Shown: in pieces, positions 22,700 through 33,900 of the stretch
How the letters are laid out: every line of letters starts with the position of its first letter
Position numbering within the stretch: position 1 is the stretch's first letter
Assembly: GCF_963855985.1 (NCBI RefSeq)
Contig: NC_087118.1
Span: 10,746,501-10,810,500, forward strand
DNA from: Ostrinia nubilalis
Taxonomy: Eukaryota; Arthropoda; Insecta; Lepidoptera; Crambidae
DNA length: 64,000 nt
Direction of reading: 5' to 3'
The notes under the pieces: model-generated
Databases searched by the model: none
Told to the model about the DNA's origin: nothing
What the model saw: the letters and a program-made list of their open reading frames with translations, nothing else
Translations under genes and position numbers: made by a program

Positions 22700-22880
22700 G
22701 GAAAACAATATGGGTCTAGAACCAGTGATGATTCGATGAAAATCGAAGCGCACTCGGTGCCGGTGGTGGTTTGGGAAACCAATCACTACCAAAATGGTTA
22801 TAAAACCTGTAATGTTTGATGAAAATTGAAAGGCACGCGGTGCCGGTGGTCGTTTGGAAAATCAAACGCTACCAAAATGA
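22700..22880 (+). repeat. Two diverged tandem copies of about 80 bp
   Basis: Two blocks share GATGAAAAT-GAA, CGGTGCCGGTGGT and AATCA-CTACCAAAATG. They directly follow ACGGCTGCACCGATTTGG, a motif typical of lepidopteran SINE/LINE tails. Probably a passenger repeat in the LTR element. Confidence 0.55.
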
Positions 22881-23339
22881 TATTACATAATATATACATA
22901 CAATATAATACATATACAGCGTGACAGATCATTTTAGTTTCGAAAGGAATGGACATTTATAACTTCAAGTCTCATACATCATAATTATGTCTAAAAAATG
23001 CATACAACAACGATAGGAATACATTAACTCGGTAGCATACAAATAATGAACGTTGAAAATAATTGTGTAATTATTCAACAGCGTTGTTATTCACTCGTAA
23101 GTGTCATTTATTGAGAAATTCAACAACATATTGAAGCCTTGTCAGCAAGCCTGTCAGTGAGACAGTAGCTTCACAGTTCATATTTCATGGCAAAATAAAG
23201 ACAAGTCTATGAAAAAGTGTGAGTGATGTGCCTGCCTACACATTTCAGATTACATAAGATTAACCTGTGGGTGTAGTGAACACACTATATTTTGTGCCAC
23301 AAACTGTATAAAGGTAAATGATGAATATATAAAATACTA

Positions 23340-23440
23340 GTAAAGCCTTTAAAAGCGGCCCACAGAGGTGACTGAGTTTCTTGCGCTGCTTCTTCTCAGC
23401 ACTGGCCCACTTACTGTTCCGAAGCAGTGGTAGATGAAAC
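23340..23440 (+). repeat. LINE 3' tail relic
   Basis: GTGACTGAGTTTCTTGCGCT, GCTTCTTCTCAGCACTGGCC and CGAAGCAGTGGTAG match the 3' UTR of the LINE fragment at 57535-57605. Only the tail is present; no coding sequence precedes it. Confidence 0.65.
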
Positions 23441-24009
23441 TTTATTTTATTGTATTTTAACTAGATCAGCTGAGCTAGGATGCGCACCCTGATGGAATCT
23501 TTCCATGATTGTAGACAACAGACGTGTGGGCTTATCATTCAAAGTTTATAAAAAGTTTATCATGGCACGCATCCTAGGCCTACACTAAGGAAATTAAAAT
23601 TGTAAGAAAAATAATTGACATGTTAATTTGAGATACCTACCTATCTTGTGGGAAATTCGTAATGTAATAAGTGGACACACCTACTATTTATTAACTTATT
23701 TGAGGTCAAATAATAATGTGTTGTGATGTTTGAGTCTAATATTTTATTTGATAAATTGGCTATTTTGTCCAAAAATGGTTGAATATTAATTTGACCTTTT
23801 GACTTGTTTCAATTTAATTGAAAGGAAGATGAGTAACGTGTCAGGAAGAGTAACGTGTCAGGAAATTGAATAAGCAAAATATTTGTGTATAATTTGTAAG
23901 CTTATAGAAAGTACCTACTTACTAGTTATGACAAACCAATGTACCTTAATTTAGTAGTAGTATTAATTATAATATAGCTTGTCTCGAATCAAATAAAATA
24001 AGGAAGAGA

Positions 24010-24173
24010 TGTGGTGTACTACTACACAAATAAAGAGTGTGCGCTATGGCAACACTGACTAGTACGGCGCGGTGGGGACTCAGTCGTAGTCGGGCCGCCA
24101 CACGGGACGGACGTCAGTGCTTGCACTAGCTTACACAGTGAACATATATCAGTGTTTTATTTAAGACACCACA
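24010..24173 (+). repeat. 3' LTR of the non-coding LTR element
   Basis: 164 bp, nearly identical to 18779-18942. It is followed by the target duplication CGTAT and then the F2 arm. Confidence 0.9.
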
Positions 24174-24709
24174 CGTATAATATCTTAAACTAAAAAATTG
24201 TTGTTCGTTTTTTTTGTTACAACTATTAGTTTTGACAGAAAAAAATCTTAACTTTCTTCTAATTTCACCAAAGAAATTTCCTACTACTCCTAAACGGCTG
24301 AAGCGATTTTAATGATTCTTTCACCAAATGATATAAAATTTAATTATCTAAAAAATTGTTGTTCATTTTTTTTCAAAAATAATGTATTACGTGTCATACA
24401 TTCAAAATACCCTGTAATTTCCACACGCGGGCCGCGCGAATGCGGGAGCTCAGTCTTTCACTAGCGTTCGCACGGGGAGGCTGTGTCGCATTTTGGCCCG
24501 CTCCGCTTCTTTGTATTTCTATAAAGAATTTATAGCGCAGATGGTACACTCGGTACTCATAGTAGTTCGGCGGCTGAATGAAAGTGATTTGAGTACTTAC
24601 TACGTCATTTTAAATATGTATAGGCATTATAAAATGTTGAAGATAATTTAAATACATAGGTATACAAGATGCTGATTATCAATTTTTTCTAGATTTATTT
24701 GTCTGATTA

Positions 24710-25118
24710 TCTATTTATTCTAGATTTATTTATATACTTCGAGATATACATAGGTATTTTTTTCTTATGTATTAGTAGGTAATAATAATAAAACAACGCA
24801 CTTAGGTATAGGAAATCACAAGACATCAAAAAATACCTACAAAGGATTATTTAAATTCTGTAATTAACAAAACCGTATTTTATTAATTTCTTGGAAACAT
24901 CACATCACTTTCGTGCATTTTGCGTTTCGATTGGTAATCTACAGGGTACCCCGTTTGGTATATTGGTTTTGGTTGGTATGAGTTTTTTTTATCTCATTGG
25001 TCCCCACAAAAAATCGGAATTTTTCCCAGGGAATTTTCGATTCATCCGGCTCAATCATCTCGTCGCGTCGCGAAGGTAAATTGATACCACTTATTTCGAT
25101 CCCGGATAATAATATAAA
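24710..25118. other. Unassigned AT-rich region
   Basis: About 400 bases between F2 and an F1-family fragment. ORFs of 62-79 codons overlap on opposite strands without any domain. TACAGGGTACCCCGTTTGG at about 24940 resembles a transposon end but has no partner. Confidence 0.35.
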
Positions 25119-25165
25119 ATATACAGGTGTTTGGTAGAACATTAAACAAACTTCGTATGTAAGGT
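25119..25165 (+). repeat. F1-family end fragment, left of the 39-bp-TIR element
   Basis: TACAGGTGTTTGGTAGAAC and ACAAACTTCGTATGTAAGGT match the F1 left end. The rest of this fragment resumes after the inserted element at 28108 (GTTTTGAATAAAAGTTCGCC). Confidence 0.55.
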
Positions 25166-25651
25166 AAATTGGACCCATTTATGCAAACAGGAACCAACCC
25201 ACAGTTTGAGTGAAATTGAGTTAAGTACATAGATGGCGCTAAAATAAGGCATTCTATCTTCAAAAAAATTATGGTACATTTTTAACGACTAACAACAGAG
25301 ATACAGCACTGTCACTTGCGGAACCAACCCGCTTTGGCCAACTTTTAAAAACTATAAAGAACTATACAGCATGGTCCCTAAGCACTTATTTAAACTAATT
25401 ATGCAAACTAGAACCAATGTTGGTTGGTTCCATTTAGCAAAAATTGTTACAAATTTTTTATAACTAAACAGAACCAAATATTGTTTGCTTAGTGGAAATC
25501 AGGTTGGTTAGTCTTGAAGGAACCATGTAGCATAGTTCTTGATAGTGTTAAAATTAAGCTTTATTTAAAAATAAAAAATCCGTTCTTATCGTTGCGTTTG
25601 TACCTTTATCATAAAAAATGTCTTAATAATAACAAAATTTGATGAATAAAT

Positions 25652-27440
25652 TTATGCATTGAAAAACTCTACTCGAAAAAGATGACACGATGCAGTATGA
25701 ATAGTATGATCTATGACCTTAGCCTGTTCTTCAAAACGAAATAACGACGTTGACAGCTCATGAATGAGACGATTCTCGATGACTCTCGAAAACAGCTTGT
25801 AGACATGGCTCAGAAGTGAGATGGGTCTATAGTTCTTCAATAAGGTTTTGTCGCATTTTTTGAAGAAGAGTATCACCACATTACTGTGCCATGCCGTAGG
25901 CGTTTTTTTGCTCAAGGATGACGGAATCAAACAGCTTCTGAAGAACCTTTAGTACCGGCGTCCTCTGCTTTCAGAAGCTCAGCCGTGATTCCATCATCAC
26001 CCGGTGCCTTGTTATTTTTCAGCTGTTTGAGAGCCATTCTAATCTCGTACAGGCTGACGTCCGGGATATCTTTGGTATAGTGTCGGGTCAATCTAGCTCT
26101 TGGGTTTTCAGCTAGATTTGTGACAGGCGTATGTACACTCGTGTATAATTATCCGTAGAACTTCTCAACCTCTTTCAATAACTCAAGCCCCGACGAGATG
26201 TCTCTGCTATCCTCGGTCTTCAGCTTGGTCAGTAGGCTTTGGCCAACAGACAGATCTCTTTCGAACACTTTAGTTAGAGCCCTTATTACGCTCATTCGCC
26301 TCTTTTATACGGTCTGTATTATATTGGGGTAGGTCGCGAGTCAAAGACTTGGAAATCTGTCTGTTAAGACGCCAATACTGAGCAGCATTTTCAGAGGACT
26401 GCAGAACCAAGTTTCGTCACTCTTCCATAAGTTTATTGGTGAAGTCAGAGATCTTTTTGGTTCCTTTTGAACGACGGTTTTTAAAGAACTTAGACCCAAT
26501 TGTCCACACTACTGGTCGTTTGAACAATTTCCACGAACCTGTCATTGTATTCGTCCACATTTTCTCAGTCTCCTAGGCATTCGAAACGATTTTGCAACTC
26601 GAGCTGAAAGCTTTCGGGGTTTTAGTTGGATGGACGCTGCGCGGAGCGTAGAATTCATCAGTCGATACCTCTCGAACTTGGGTCTGATATTCAATGTGCC
26701 TCTTACCATTCGGTGATCACTTCCTGTTTTGACCGAGTTGATCACAGATACATCATTTAATAAATGCTTCTTCGTCGACAAGATGAAGTTGATCTCATTT
26801 TTTATAGCGCCATTGGGATGCAGCCAAATCCACTTTCTCTGCTTTGGCTTCCTGAAGAAGGAGTACATCATAAAGAGGCTCTCCCTCTCCATAAAGCCAG
26901 CCAGCAGTCGGCCACCTGCGTTCTTCTCGCCGTACCCAAATTGCCCCACTTTCAGCTCATTATCGCTTCGTTTACCCAGCTTCGCGTTGAAGTCCCCCAT
27001 CATAACGGTAAAATGGGACCGGGAGCTATGTATGGTTCTGAAAATATCCTCATACATAGTATCTACTTCGTTGTTGGGGTGTTCCGTGGTCGGTGCGTAT
27101 GTATATACCTGTATAACCTCCAGCGAATAACGTTTGGTGATTCTGAGTATAAGTTACGCTTCGCCGAAACACTCTCGATCTGGACCACCCTAGGACTGCT
27201 GGTCGCCCTCCCGGAAATAGAGCAGATTTCCGTATTTGAGGATTATGGTGTCCTCCCACTCTCTTCGGACTTCATATAATCCTACGATATCCCACCGCAA
27301 CCTGCTCAGTTCTTCCTCGAGTTCGGCGAGCCTCATGTCAGTCCGCAGTGTGCGAGTGTTAAAGATTGCCAGGGCTAGAGATCCGTCCGGTGCTGCAGGA
27401 GATTTTGTCGCCTTTTACGACACGCTGTTCCTGGTAGGGA
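25652..27440 (-). pseudogene. Decayed RTE-type LINE (endonuclease and partial reverse transcriptase)
   Basis: On the minus strand, fragments in different frames read as an APE endonuclease (LSRLRWDIVGLYEVRREW near 27310; MMGDFNAKLGKRSDNE at about 26980-27020; TGSDHRMVRGTLNI near 26690). A linker follows, then reverse transcriptase (FFKKCDKTLLKNYRPISLL at about 25810-25870). The frames are broken several times and the polymerase stops after the first motifs, before the catalytic aspartates. The GDFNAKLG and LLKNYRPISLLSHVYKLFSR wording is typical of RTE-clade LINEs, often annotated in insects as craniofacial development protein 2-like. Non-functional. Plus-strand ORFs opposite it are shadows. 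Confidence 0.75.
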
Positions 27441-28068
27441 AGAGTACTTATTCTTTATGGCCGTTCCCACACGGCACAAAGAAGTTAATATACAGAAAAA
27501 TATCAGAAGCAAGGCCGTGATGACAAAAAATGACATGGACTTACTTTAGCTTACAGGAAAAGCTATATCTGATGCTAAACTAACAGAATATTAAAAGTAT
27601 TCTGCATCTAATACCAAAACGACACACAATTTCTACAAAACCCTGAAAAGCAGCAACATAGAAGACGATATCGACAGTATTACCGGGCCTATCGATTTTG
27701 AGGTAGAAGACGATAATAATAGTGATTTTAGTTTGAAGGGTTCGTGATTCCAATTCACTATCTAATAAATGTCATTAAAATCTATATTTTATATAGAATG
27801 ACTTTTAATTTTAGATATATCACAACAATGAAATCTTACATCCATTTTGCAAGAAGGAACTAAGCAACAAAATATGTTTTTGCAAGAAAGAACCAACCGG
27901 TTTTTAACGATTTACTTTAACTTTAACTTTACAAAATTTATAAATCTGATATTCCTAGATAGGCTGCAGTATCCCACATAAGATTAACAAGTAATCATTC
28001 ATTTATATATTATGTATGCATTTTGCGCACTCTTTTTACAAAAGTCTCATTTTCTCGAAACCACCCTG
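27441..28068. other. Interior of the TIR element, nothing else recognised
   Basis: AT-rich sequence. A short frame near 27660-27740 reads acidic residues but has no recognisable domain. One GAACCAAC-type subterminal word lies at 27891. Confidence 0.35.
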
Positions 28069-28107
28069 CTGTGGGTTGGTTCTTGTTTGCATAAATGGGT
28101 CCAATTT

Positions 28108-28336
28108 CGTTTTGAATAAAAGTTCGCCCATTTGACCCTAAATGAGCTACTTTTTTTTTATTTATTTTTTTATGATTTTTTTTTTCGCAATTTGACCTAT
28201 AACCGCTCGAACGGCCAGCCGCGCGACTCAAATTATAGTCAAGTGGCCAGAGCGCTTTCGGTACCGCCGATAACGCCGGGCGTGCCGCCCATGTCGTAAA
28301 CAAACACAATTTATGACTCTCGTTCTGAGAAGTTAG
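28108..28336. repeat. F1-family fragment (right piece) and short GC-rich flank of BEL 1
   Basis: 28108-28190 continues the F1-family end (AAGTTCGCCCATTTGACCCT, GAGCTACTTTTT). From about 28200 the sequence turns GC-rich (CGCTCGAACGGCCAGCCGCG) without an identified family, up to the target duplication GTTAG at 28332-28336. Confidence 0.45.
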
Positions 28337-28671
28337 TGTTTAATATGAAAGTTGCAATAAGCTAAAACTGTGTAAAGTCTCAATTACTTAAAATTAAATA
28401 AAGCCCATCAAAAATAAATAAATAAATAAAATTAAATAGATAAATATCATACATAAAGAGATTAAAACAATAAAAACTGTCTGTGTTATAAAATAAGCAA
28501 TCTACAAGTATTTAGTTCTATAGTGGTAAACTAGATGGCACTGTGCGCACTTAGATCGCGCAATCAGAGTATTTTTTCCGTTCTACTTATACCTTGAGAG
28601 CTAAAGCAATAAATCGAGTTCAGTTTAACAACAGTGGTGGTTTTATTTGGAAGACAAGATACGCAGCGACA
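28337..28671 (+). repeat. 5' LTR of BEL 1
   Basis: 335 bp. It contains an AATAAA-rich stretch and TTTCCGTTCTACTTATACCT. The copy at 35512-35791 plus 41423-41477 appears identical. Confidence 0.95.
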
Positions 28672-28673
28672 TC

Positions 28674-28691
28674 TGGTGCCGAAACCCGGGA
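28674..28691 (+). promoter_or_regulatory. Primer binding site of BEL 1
   Basis: TGGTGCCGAAACCCGGGA lies two bases after the 5' LTR, the expected place for tRNA priming. A TGG start fits a tRNA CCA end. Confidence 0.75.
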
Positions 28692-29107
28692 AGTGAGAAC
28701 TTTGGACTTGGTAAAATCGTGAGTACAGTGAGTGAAGTGATCAACAAATGAACTAAAGTGACTGTGTTAAAGAGTGCGTCTCAGACTTGGAAAAATTTGA
28801 AGTGTCAAAGACTTAGAAAAATTAGTGATCGAAATAACTTAAAAAAATTTGAAGTGTCAAAGACTTAGAAAAAATTAGTGACCGAAATAACTTAGAAAAA
28901 ATTTGGTGCGGTTTTATATGGAACTTCGACTTAGAATATTTCGGTCCGATTATGTATGGAACTTGAACTTGTAAAATTTCTCCGATATTTGTGAACTTAG
29001 AAAAATCGTGTCTGAGTGGATTATTGGACTTAGAATATTTACGCGCATCTGTGCCCGTACCTCACTTGTGAATTGACACTTCATAACCTATCATCAACTT
29101 CATAACC

Positions 29108-30058
29108 ATGGAAGCATTTCTACTGCAGCAAGGAGAAATTCGAGAACAAATTGGAAAGACTTTGGCGAATTTTAAGAAAACACCTAAAGATAGATTAACT
29201 TTACTATACATCGAGACAAAATTAGAGAATTTGGAAACATTATGGAAGAAGTTCAGCGATATTCATTACAAGATTATAGTGTCCGCGACGAAAGATCAAC
29301 GAGATAAACTACCCTATTTTACTGAAGATGTGTATGTAAATGTTGAAGACATTTATACTGACTGCAAAATCAAAATGAAAATGGGATTAAAGAAGGGAAG
29401 TTGCTTCGATCCTTCAGGTTCAGCTCAAGACAGTCAAAAGGTACAGATGAATGTTGAAGTGAAACTGCCACAGATACAACTACCCTCCTTTTCGGGTCTT
29501 TATGAAGAATGGCAAAGCTTTCAAGATATGTTCACTTCACTTATCCATAACAACGCAAACTTGAGTGCAGTTCAGAAGCTACATTACCTGAAAACCAGTT
29601 TAAAGGGTGAACCTGAAAACATGTTGAGAAGTTTATCCACTACAGAGACAAATTACCAAGAAGCATGGGATAAGTTGACGCGTCGCTACAATACCAAACG
29701 ATACAACTCAAATGAAATCCTGAAACGATTGTTTTCACAGAAGGTCATACCTAATGAGTCCGCCTCTTCAATAAAGCAACTTCTTGACACCACATCAGCT
29801 TGTTTGAAATCTTTGAAGAATTTGGGAGTTGATATTGAGTCATGGGATGTCATAATAAACTATTTGATAGTTTCAAAGTTGGATTATGAGACACGAAAAT
29901 TGTGGGAGACTGAGATTAGTCATTCGACCTCTGATGACTTCCCAACGTGGAGCCAACTTGTGCAATTTCTAGAAACAAGATTCAGAACCTTGGAGATGAT
30001 AAGCGGAACCAAACAAAATGTGAAACCTGTAAACAACAATGCCAATTCCAATATCGAT
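29108..30058 (+). pseudogene. BEL 1 gag, N-terminal part, truncated by an insertion
   Basis: Opens at ATG 29108 after a 430-base leader. About 317 BEL residues are followed by four codons from the inserted element and a stop at 30071-30073. The first about 115 residues are helical and charged. Residues 118-300 (PQIQLPSFSGLYEEWQSF, NANLSAVQKLHYLKTSLKG, EAWDKLTRRYN) are the Pao Gag core seen in most BEL elements (DUF1759-like). Gag forms the virus-like particle that carries the element RNA. The zinc knuckles and protease lie beyond the insertion at 30990. As it stands this copy would make a truncated Gag. Confidence 0.9.
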
Positions 30059-30983
30059 GGCTCCTACGTATAAGGGCGAAACTGCCGCTTACGCCTTTTT
30101 CCAATTATTTAAGCAATGATTTCACTTTGCTCTAATCTATAACATCAGTAAGAAAAAAATTTTTTTTTTCCATTAGATACAAAATAAAATTTTAGGCAAA
30201 TAGGCGTATGTGCAAATCTACGCCACGTATAAAGCCCAATCATACGATTCGTCAATCTATACGAGTAGTTGCTTACATAAACATATATTTTTTATAATCC
30301 AAATCTTAAATAAAGCCATGAAAATATTTAGCAAATTGTTTTATTTATAAATTATGACACATTATATAGTTATTTAATTTTTAGCGTTAAGAGTCGCATC
30401 TCAAACTAATTTGAAAATTATAAATAACTTGAAAAAATCGAACTGCCTAAGGCATCGTGGGTTCAATTCCCGCCTTAGGCAATTCGATTTTTTCAAGTTA
30501 TTTATATTTTTTAAAAATATGACACATTATGTTAAAAGACCTAACTAAATCTCGAGCACAGTATATGGGCGTATTTGCGTTAAAACGTAAAACGGTACAT
30601 TAAACGACTTTTTCTAACTGATTTATTATTGATATAGCACATGATAACAATTAAAATAATTACATGCATAAATAAAGCGAGTAATCGCTTAAAATATTAT
30701 ATTTACGTTGTCATTTAAGTCTCTTTACGTTGAACAATATACATGAAATTATAGAAATATGCCGACGTAAAAGGGCAATGCGTAAAATCTCAAAATATAT
30801 AAGAAAAATATAAAAATTGATAACAGCAGTAGCAAAAGCATTACATGTTAAGGCTAAATGTGAAATTTCATTAAATTCGTTTTAGTAGGTCAGAAGATAT
30901 GACCCAAAAATATGGTTCTGGCCACTAAAATGGCTCTCCTGTAAAATTTACTTTTTTCACTTACGCCAGTATACGTAGGAGCC
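30059..30983. mobile_element. 925-bp non-autonomous TIR element inside BEL 1 gag
   Basis: Ends are GGCTCCTACGTATA and its exact complement (14 bp). The flanks are ATCGAT on both sides (30053-30058, 30984-30989), a likely 6-bp target duplication; it is palindromic, so the exact TIR boundary is uncertain. Removing 931 bases restores the gag-pol frame, which independently supports these borders. The interior has no ORF but many CGTAA/TTACG words towards both ends and one long hairpin. The superfamily is not recognised. Confidence 0.8.
30422..30503 (+). ncRNA. Long hairpin with a tRNA acceptor/T-arm-like core
   Basis: 30422-30453 pairs with 30472-30503 (31 of 32 positions), around an 18-base loop. 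The core can also be read as a tRNA minihelix: GCCTAAG (30445-30451) pairs with CTTAGGC (30474-30480), and GTGGG-TTCAATT-CCCGC (30457-30473) forms a 5-bp T stem with a 7-base T loop. The T stem is joined directly to the acceptor strand as in real tRNAs. GGTTCAATTCC also fits a pol III B box. D and anticodon arms are missing, so it is not a functional tRNA gene. Probably a deletion derivative or SINE-like relic carried by the TIR element. Confidence 0.5.
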
Positions 30984-30989
30984 ATCGAT

Positions 30990-33900
30990 ATCAAACAAGT
31001 CGCTAATCAGAAAATGTTTCACTCAACTGTACAAGATAATAAGAGAGAGAATAATAGAGTCTGCGTGTTTTGTTCAAATCAACACTTACTGTATCAGTGT
31101 AAGCAATTTGGTAGCAAGTCTCCTGAAGAGAGATTTGAGTTTGTACAATCAAAGAGACTTTGCTTCAATTGCTTGTCATCTACCCACAACGTGAAAAGCT
31201 GCCACCAGTCTACAAGCTGTCGTCGGTGCGGTAGAAGACATCACACCCTGCTGCATTTCGAGAGGAGCGAGCATCAGCTGCCTACGGCGGCCCCAGCTAC
31301 GAGTATCGAGCAACCTTCGAGTCCGGTTGACGTTCAGCACAGTACAAATTATGAGAAAAAGGTTGTAGCTCATTTTGCTAAGGAGGAGCACCAAGGTAAG
31401 GTGTTACTGGCCACGGCATTAGTCAAGGTCAAATCAACAAATGGCTATTTTCAAACTGCGCGAATATTAGTTGATCAGGGCTCTGAAGCATCTTTTGTAA
31501 CTGAGAGTACTGTACAATCCTTAGGTCTTAAACGTATTCCAGTCAACGGCTTAGTGACAGGCGTAAGAGATGGTAAACTTAGAACTAAGAATATTGTACA
31601 ATTTGAGTTAGAGTCACTACATAATCCTGAATTTTCTATTTCAGTAAACGCATTCGTTTTATCTTCATTGACTTCATTTCTTCCATCGAGTAAAACTTCC
31701 ATTTTTGACTGGCCTGATCTTGGAAATTTACCTTTGGCAGATCCTAACTACGGTTCACCTGGAGGGATACAGATTATTTTAGGAGTAGAGGCATTTAGTC
31801 AAATAATACTCAGCGGCCTTTTGAAATATCCGTCGCCAGGGGGTCCAGTTGCCCAAAACACTCAGCTGGGCTGGATTTTATCGGGTAAGGTTGGTCACTC
31901 AGAGGAACCAAATCACAACATAATAAACTTACATTTGCAAGTGAAAGGAGACGAGCTTTTGAAACAGTTTTGGGAAATTGAAAGAGAACCAGATCTAATA
32001 AAGAAGAAACTAACCAAAGAAGAGCAAAGATGTGAAGAAATTTTCGAGAGCACAACCACAAGGAACAATGAAGGTAGATACATAGTACGATTGCCGTTTA
32101 GAGAGTCAGATCCAAGCTGTGTGTATGGAAAATCAAAGGATATTGCGTTAAAGAGATTCAAACTGTTAGAGAAGAAACTCAAGAAGGATTCAGTATTACA
32201 GTTGGAGTACGCTAAGGTGTTGACAGACTACCTTAAACAGAAACACATGGAGCAAATCATGGATCCGATGGAGGTGGGATATCCTTACGCCGTCTATCTT
32301 CCTCACCACGCCGTAGTGAGAGAAAATAAAGAGACAACGAAGGTCAAAGTTGTATATGACGCGTCCTGTAAGGGTGTAAACCACGTATCTTTGAACGATT
32401 CTCTAATGGTGGGACCAAGGCTTCAGCAAGACTTGCGTCACATTCTGATGCGGTGGAGAACGCATCAAATTTGTATCGTTGCCGACATAGTCCAAATGTA
32501 TCGACAGGTCTTGGTGAATGAGGATGATTCGGACTTTCAAAGAATTCTTTGGCGTCCAGATCCGGAGGAACCCATTGCTCATTATCGATTGTTGACACTT
32601 ACCTTCGGAACGGCTTGTGCACCATACTTGGCAGTGAAGTCCCTTCAGCAACTGGCAAAGGACGAACAGTTGAAATATCCTGTAGCTGCGAAAATAACAA
32701 AAGAAGATTTCTACATGGACGACTTGTTAACTGGTTGCGCAACAGAAAACGAAGCCGTAAAGATTTACACAGAGATAAATAAACTCATGAGAGAGGGGGG
32801 TTTCGAGCTACAAAAGTGGTGTACTAATAGTCAGGCCTTGATACGCTATATTGAGAAAGACAAACAGAGTTCAAATGAGTCATTTACGTTTAAAATCAAT
32901 GACACGATAAAGGTTTTAGGTATTTCCTGGAATAAAAACGACGACAACTTCGAGTATACATATCACTTGCCAGATATAGATGAGCCAATAACCAAACGCA
33001 AGGTGTTATCAAATATTGCAAGACTCTATGATCCGATGGGTTGGATCGCACCTGTTTTGATTACTGCCAAGATCTACATGCAGAAATTATGGAAGTCCGG
33101 CTTGGATTGGGATGATCATCTGTCAACAGAGTTGCTGAATGAGTGGCTGAGATTTAGAGACGACCTAAATAGAGTGGAACATATTACCATACCTCGTTGG
33201 CTGAAGTTTGGAGGAGAAGATTCTGTTGAGCTGCATGTATTTGTTGACGCTTCTCAGGCGGCTTATGCTGCGGTCGTTTATGTAAAGATCAGAGACTGTG
33301 AGGGCAATACTTACGTGAATGTCGTTACAGCCAAAACAAAGGTTGCTCCTATCGAAAAGGAAATATCTATACCTAGAATGGAATTGTGCGCGGCGCTGCT
33401 CGGTACGAAATTATTATTTGAAGTAGCACAAATTTTAAATATCCCCAAGGACAGGTGGTTTGCTTGGTCAGACTCGATGGTAGTTCTTGCCTGGCTTCGA
33501 GGAGAGCCGAGCCGCTGGAGCACATTCGTCAGTAATAGAGTTTCTGAGATTTTAACCATGCTTGATCGTGACCAATGGAACTATGTACCCACTGATCAAA
33601 ATCCTGCCGATTGTGCTTCAAGGGGTATATCCGTTAGTGAATTAACTGAGCATGATCTGTGGTGGCATGGTCCTAAAGGTATACATGAGAATGACATCTA
33701 CACGAGTGACTTAGAGTTTAGCACCAACCATGAAGAGAGATCAATCAAAGCTCTAACAACTGCAGTCCATTTGACAGAAGATTTTATATGGACGAGATTT
33801 TCCAATCTTTCGAAGATGTTGAGAGTTTTATCATACTGCAGGAGAATGTTAAGAGTGAAAGAGCTTAAATCAACTAAAAGTGCAAATGAGAACATCACTG

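Larger units (their letters stand above)
18779..24173 (+). mobile_element. Non-coding LTR retrotransposon (LARD-like) inserted in F2
   Basis: It has two 164-bp LTRs (18779-18942 and 24010-24173) starting TGTGGTG and ending CACCACA, flanked by the 5-bp duplication CGTAT (18774-18778, 24174-24178). A primer-binding-site position follows the 5' LTR (TTGGCGACGAGGATAAAAG) and a purine-rich AAATAAGGAAGAGA stretch precedes the 3' LTR. The 5.07-kb interior has no gag or pol ORF; the longest frames are under 100 codons and featureless. That is the pattern of a large non-autonomous derivative mobilised by a related element. Only one LTR mismatch was noticed (GGGGAGTCAG versus GGGGACTCAG), so it is young. 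Confidence 0.85.
17880..24707. mobile_element. F2: long-arm palindromic TIR element, split by an LTR element
   Basis: The left end ATCAGACAAATATATCTAG is mirrored at the right end by CTAGATTTATTTGTCTGAT, with TA just outside both (17878-17879, 24708-24709). The arms (about 17880-18490, versus 18660-18778 continued at 24179-24707) stay inverted copies for over 600 bp, around a centre of only about 150 bp. Examples are TGATTCTTTCACCAAATGAT and its complement, and GCGAACGCTAGTGAAAGA and its complement. Without the LTR element it would be about 1.43 kb. No transposase is visible. It is most likely a non-autonomous TA-inserting foldback-type element. Confidence 0.75.
25166..28107. mobile_element. 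TIR element with 39-bp ends, no target duplication, LINE remnant inside
   Basis: 25166-25204 (AAATTGGACCCATTTATGCA and onward) is inverted at 28069-28107 with 38 of 39 positions matching. The element interrupts an F1-family fragment, whose two halves resume without any visible target duplication. GAACCAAC-type words recur inside both ends (for example about 25191, 25321, 25412, 27891, 28075), as expected for subterminal transposase sites. AAA/TTT flanks without duplication recall the Spy group of DNA transposons; this is inference. No transposase is recognisable. The 2.9-kb interior is largely a decayed RTE-type LINE, so the element is non-autonomous. Confidence 0.6.

Noticed and set aside
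24935..24965. TACAGGGTACCCCG as a transposon end
   Set aside because: No inverted partner was found within the following kilobases.
26729..27520. Plus-strand ORFs of 94-171 codons opposite the RTE-type remnant
   Set aside because: The minus strand carries recognisable endonuclease motifs; the plus frames have none.
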